From Bradyrhizobium sp. AZCC 1693 (GTDB taxonomy: Bacteria; Pseudomonadota; Alphaproteobacteria; Rhizobiales; Xanthobacteraceae), in the NCBI RefSeq assembly GCF_036924745.1, contig NZ_JAZHSD010000001.1, forward strand, positions 1,736,001 through 1,800,000: DNA of 64,000 nt, read 5' to 3'. Each line of letters opens with the position of its first letter. Positions within the stretch are counted from its first letter, which is position 1. Both the position numbers and the translations under genes were made by a program. Shown here piece by piece: positions 62,074-64,000 of the stretch. The notes beneath the pieces were generated by a model. It did no database searches. It had not been told where the DNA came from and saw nothing but the letters and a program-made list of their open reading frames with translations.

Positions 62074-62999
62074 CGCGGTCCTCGTCCGCTTCGGGGCGTT
62101 CCGGATATCGTATTCCGGAACAATCGGCCAATGCTGTTCACCAGTCGCTCATCGAGCAGGCCGCGCGGACGAACAATCAGCAGCAACGCAACCAGGCCGC
62201 CGAAAATGATCATGCGGTAGCCCGCAAAAAGTCGCACTGATTCGAGGAGCCCGATGTCGATGACGACCCCGAGCAGCGGTCCAAGCGCAGTGCCGAGCCC
62301 GCCGATCAGACCGTAGGCGAGAGAATGGACCCCGAGCATGACATCGAAGGTTCGCGGCTCGACATAAGTGGTCAGGTGGGCGTAGAGGCCGCCGCCGACC
62401 GCCGCGAGCGCGCCGGCGATGCCGGCCGCGAGAACCTTGTAGCGGGCGACCGCAATCCCCTGCAGCGAGGCAAGCGTCGCATCCTCACCGATCATGCGGA
62501 AGATGACGCCAAGCCGCGAGCGTTCGAGCAGCATGAAGCCGCCGAGCGTGACCGCCAGCACCGCATAGATCAGCATCATGAAATCGAAGGCTTCGATGTT
62601 GTGATCGAAGATATAACGGATATTGCGAAAGCCGTCGGTGCCGTTGGGGCCAACTGGTTCGCCGTCGAGGTCGATCTGATAACGCAACAGCTCGAACAGG
62701 ATCCGCACCATCTCGGCGAACGCAAGCGTCGCGATCGCGAACTGAAGGCCGCGAAGCCGCAACGTCGGGATGCCGAGCGACACGGCGCAAGCTGCGCCCG
62801 CCGCTGCGCCCAAGGCAATGCCCAGCGCAAGCGGCCAGCCCCACATCGCGGTAGCCACGCCGGCCGCATACGCGCCGATCGCAAAGAACGCCTGCTGGCC
62901 GAAGGAGATTTCCCCGGTGAGCAGCAGCAGATAGGCCGACAGCGCGACGAACGAGATGACGCCGATGTTGGACAGTACGCTGACCAGATAGTCGTCCAT
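62070..62999 (-). CDS. Branched-chain amino acid-type ABC transporter permease (LivM-like)
   Basis: The 309-residue protein has about eight to ten membrane helices with the LivM pattern LSAYLLLLTGEISFGQQAFFAIGAYA near the N terminus and the EAA-like loop SLAYGLIGGLGTALGPLLGVV near the C terminus. It pairs with the LivH-like permease upstream (3 bp gap) to form the membrane channel. Which substrate is imported (amino acid, urea, aromatic acid) is not evident. Confidence 0.92.
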   Translation of the reverse strand: MDDYLVSVLSNIGVISFVALSAYLLLLTGEISFGQQAFFAIGAYAAGVATAMWGWPLALGIALGAAAGAACAVSLGIPTLRLRGLQFAIATLAFAEMVRILFELLRYQIDLDGEPVGPNGTDGFRNIRYIFDHNIEAFDFMMLIYAVLAVTLGGFMLLERSRLGVIFRMIGEDATLASLQGIAVARYKVLAAGIAGALAAVGGGLYAHLTTYVEPRTFDVMLGVHSLAYGLIGGLGTALGPLLGVVIDIGLLESVRLFAGYRMIIFGGLVALLLIVRPRGLLDERLVNSIGRLFRNTISGTPRSGRGPR

Positions 63000-63002
63000 T
63001 GG

Positions 63003-63893
63003 TTACGCCCTGTGTGACAGCTCGACGTCAGCCATGCGGCCGAACAGGCCGCCGGGACGCGCCACAAGGAAAGCGAACAGCACGAAATAGGCAAACAGAT
63101 CGCGCACCTGCGGACCGAACAGCCAGTGGCTGTGCACCTCGACGACGCCGAGCAGCAGTCCGCCGAGCAGCGCGCCGGGTATCGATCCGAGGCCGCCGAT
63201 CATCATCGCGATCAGGCCCTTGAGCGTTGCCCACATGCCGAACATCGGCGTCACCTGCTGGTCGACCGCCAGCACGAGAAAACCGGCCACGCCGCCGATA
63301 GCCGATGCCGCAGCGAACGCCAGCGTGACCGAGCGCCTGACATCCACGCCGATCAGGTTCGCCGCAATCGGGTTGGCGATCACCGCACGCAGGCCAAGGC
63401 CGAAGCGCGTGTGATAGAGCGCAAGCTGCACGACAGCGGCGAGCAGGAGCGCGCTCGCCAGCATGATCAGGTGATCGGGACGGACGAGCAATGAACCGAT
63501 CTCGAGCGCTGCGCCGGTCGCGAGCGGCGGAAACGGGTAGGTGTGACGCGGCAGGACCAGGACCGCAGCCTGCTCCAGCTGCATCCAGATCGCAAAACTC
63601 GACACCATCGACGCGATCCCGGCACCCGCCTTCATCGGCGCGAAGCAGAGCCGCTCCACGTAGATGCCGGTGATCACCGCTCCGGTGACAACGGCGGCAG
63701 CGACCGCAAGCAGCCCGGCGCCAAGGTCCAGATAGAGCACGGTGCCGAAATAAGCGCCGATCATGACAGTGGGCCCGTAGGACAGGTTGAGGCGCCGCAT
63801 GACGCCGAAGATGACGGTGAAGCCGAGCGCGAGAAGCCCGTATGACGAGCCGATCATCACGCCGTCGATCGTATTCTGGATGAAATCGATCAT
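63003..63893 (-). CDS. Branched-chain amino acid-type ABC transporter permease (LivH-like)
   Basis: The 296-residue membrane protein shows the LivH features TIDGVMIGSSYGLLALGFTVIFGVMRRLNLSYG at the N terminus and TLKGLIAMMIGGLGSIPGALLGGLLLGVVE near the C terminus. It lies between the ATPase gene (20 bp upstream) and the LivM gene, all on the minus strand. The substrate-binding protein is not in the window. Confidence 0.93.
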   Translation of the reverse strand: MIDFIQNTIDGVMIGSSYGLLALGFTVIFGVMRRLNLSYGPTVMIGAYFGTVLYLDLGAGLLAVAAAVVTGAVITGIYVERLCFAPMKAGAGIASMVSSFAIWMQLEQAAVLVLPRHTYPFPPLATGAALEIGSLLVRPDHLIMLASALLLAAVVQLALYHTRFGLGLRAVIANPIAANLIGVDVRRSVTLAFAAASAIGGVAGFLVLAVDQQVTPMFGMWATLKGLIAMMIGGLGSIPGALLGGLLLGVVEVHSHWLFGPQVRDLFAYFVLFAFLVARPGGLFGRMADVELSHRA

Positions 63894-63912
63894 CAGCTCT
63901 TGACCTGCCGGC

Positions 63913-64000
63913 TCATCCGGCGGCGCGGCGGGTACCGAGATAGGCCCGCTGGATCACCTCGTCTTCCGCCAGCTGACCGGGCGTGCCCTGGAAGGTGATG
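63913..64000 (-). CDS. ABC transporter ATP-binding protein (LivG-like), C-terminal end
   Basis: Only the last 28 codons are present, ITFQGTPGQLAEDEVIQRAY LGTRRAAG in reading order, then TGA at 63913-63915. The GTPGQLAEDEVIQRAYLG tail is diagnostic of Liv-type ATPases (VIAEGTPxEVxxDPxVIxAYLG pattern). It is the first visible gene of the transporter cluster; the start lies beyond the window end. Confidence 0.85.
   Translation of the reverse strand, partial: ITFQGTPGQLAEDEVIQRAYLGTRRAAG

Overview
The window reads as chromosomal DNA of a Bradyrhizobium-like alphaproteobacterium (family Nitrobacteraceae). This assignment is an inference from the high GC, from gene families and neighbourhoods typical of that group, and from several palindromic intergenic repeats that I recognise as common in Bradyrhizobium. 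No search was run.

Layout. Positions 1-4500 look like a small genomic island beside a tRNA-Leu(GAG) gene. A 37/38-bp direct repeat of the tRNA 3' end (658-694 and 4388-4425) brackets a LysR regulator and a secreted type I phosphodiesterase/pyrophosphatase-like enzyme. Upstream is the tail of a DUF2182 membrane protein. From 4.6 to 31.6 kb lies a mostly ordinary chromosomal stretch: a FliN-like protein, lipB, two back-to-back LysR-tautomerase pairs, a hybrid histidine kinase, a GbsR-type regulator/DUF4166/membrane-epimerase operon, a GGDEF protein, acylphosphatase, oxaloacetate decarboxylase-like enzyme and propionyl-CoA carboxylase alpha subunit. It continues with a nuclease-like secreted protein, a second hybrid kinase, a MarR regulator divergent from an alpha/beta hydrolase and a PEP-mutase-family enzyme, a GGDEF-EAL protein, PAP2, DUF892, DUF296 and DUF6328 proteins. 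From 31.8 to 44.4 kb come small stress-type proteins, a second pyrophosphatase-like enzyme, an AraC / Baeyer-Villiger monooxygenase / serine-hydrolase module (the monooxygenase is broken by one extra A), an LTXXQ-type periplasmic protein, tiny helical proteins, and an AraC / amidohydrolase / enoyl-CoA hydratase cluster.

From 44.4 to 47 kb there is repeat-like DNA and an IS1182-family insertion lodged in a palindromic repeat. From 47 to 55.6 kb lie a 1-Cys peroxiredoxin, a chemoreceptor, a DMT exporter, a decayed fragment of an S-(hydroxymethyl)glutathione dehydrogenase gene, a CPA2 antiporter with stress-protein domains and a ClpP-fold-like secreted protein. A tRNA-Arg(TCG) gene at 55.7 kb marks a second integration hot spot. 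After it come a tyrosine recombinase that has lost its C-terminal tyrosine segment, an excisionase-like HTH protein, a twice-frameshifted relaxase and a truncated, frameshifted IS110 transposase. This is the relic of an integrative mobilizable element. The window closes with a branched-chain amino-acid-type (Liv) ABC transporter cluster ending in a small YtkA/FixH-like secreted protein.

I found no clear anti-phage system, CRISPR array or biosynthetic cluster. The best leads are the serially used tRNA-Leu integration site, the near-perfect operators (12858-12873, 23095-23155), the uncharacterised membrane-epimerase/DUF4166 operon, and the homopolymer frameshift in an otherwise intact monooxygenase-esterase module.
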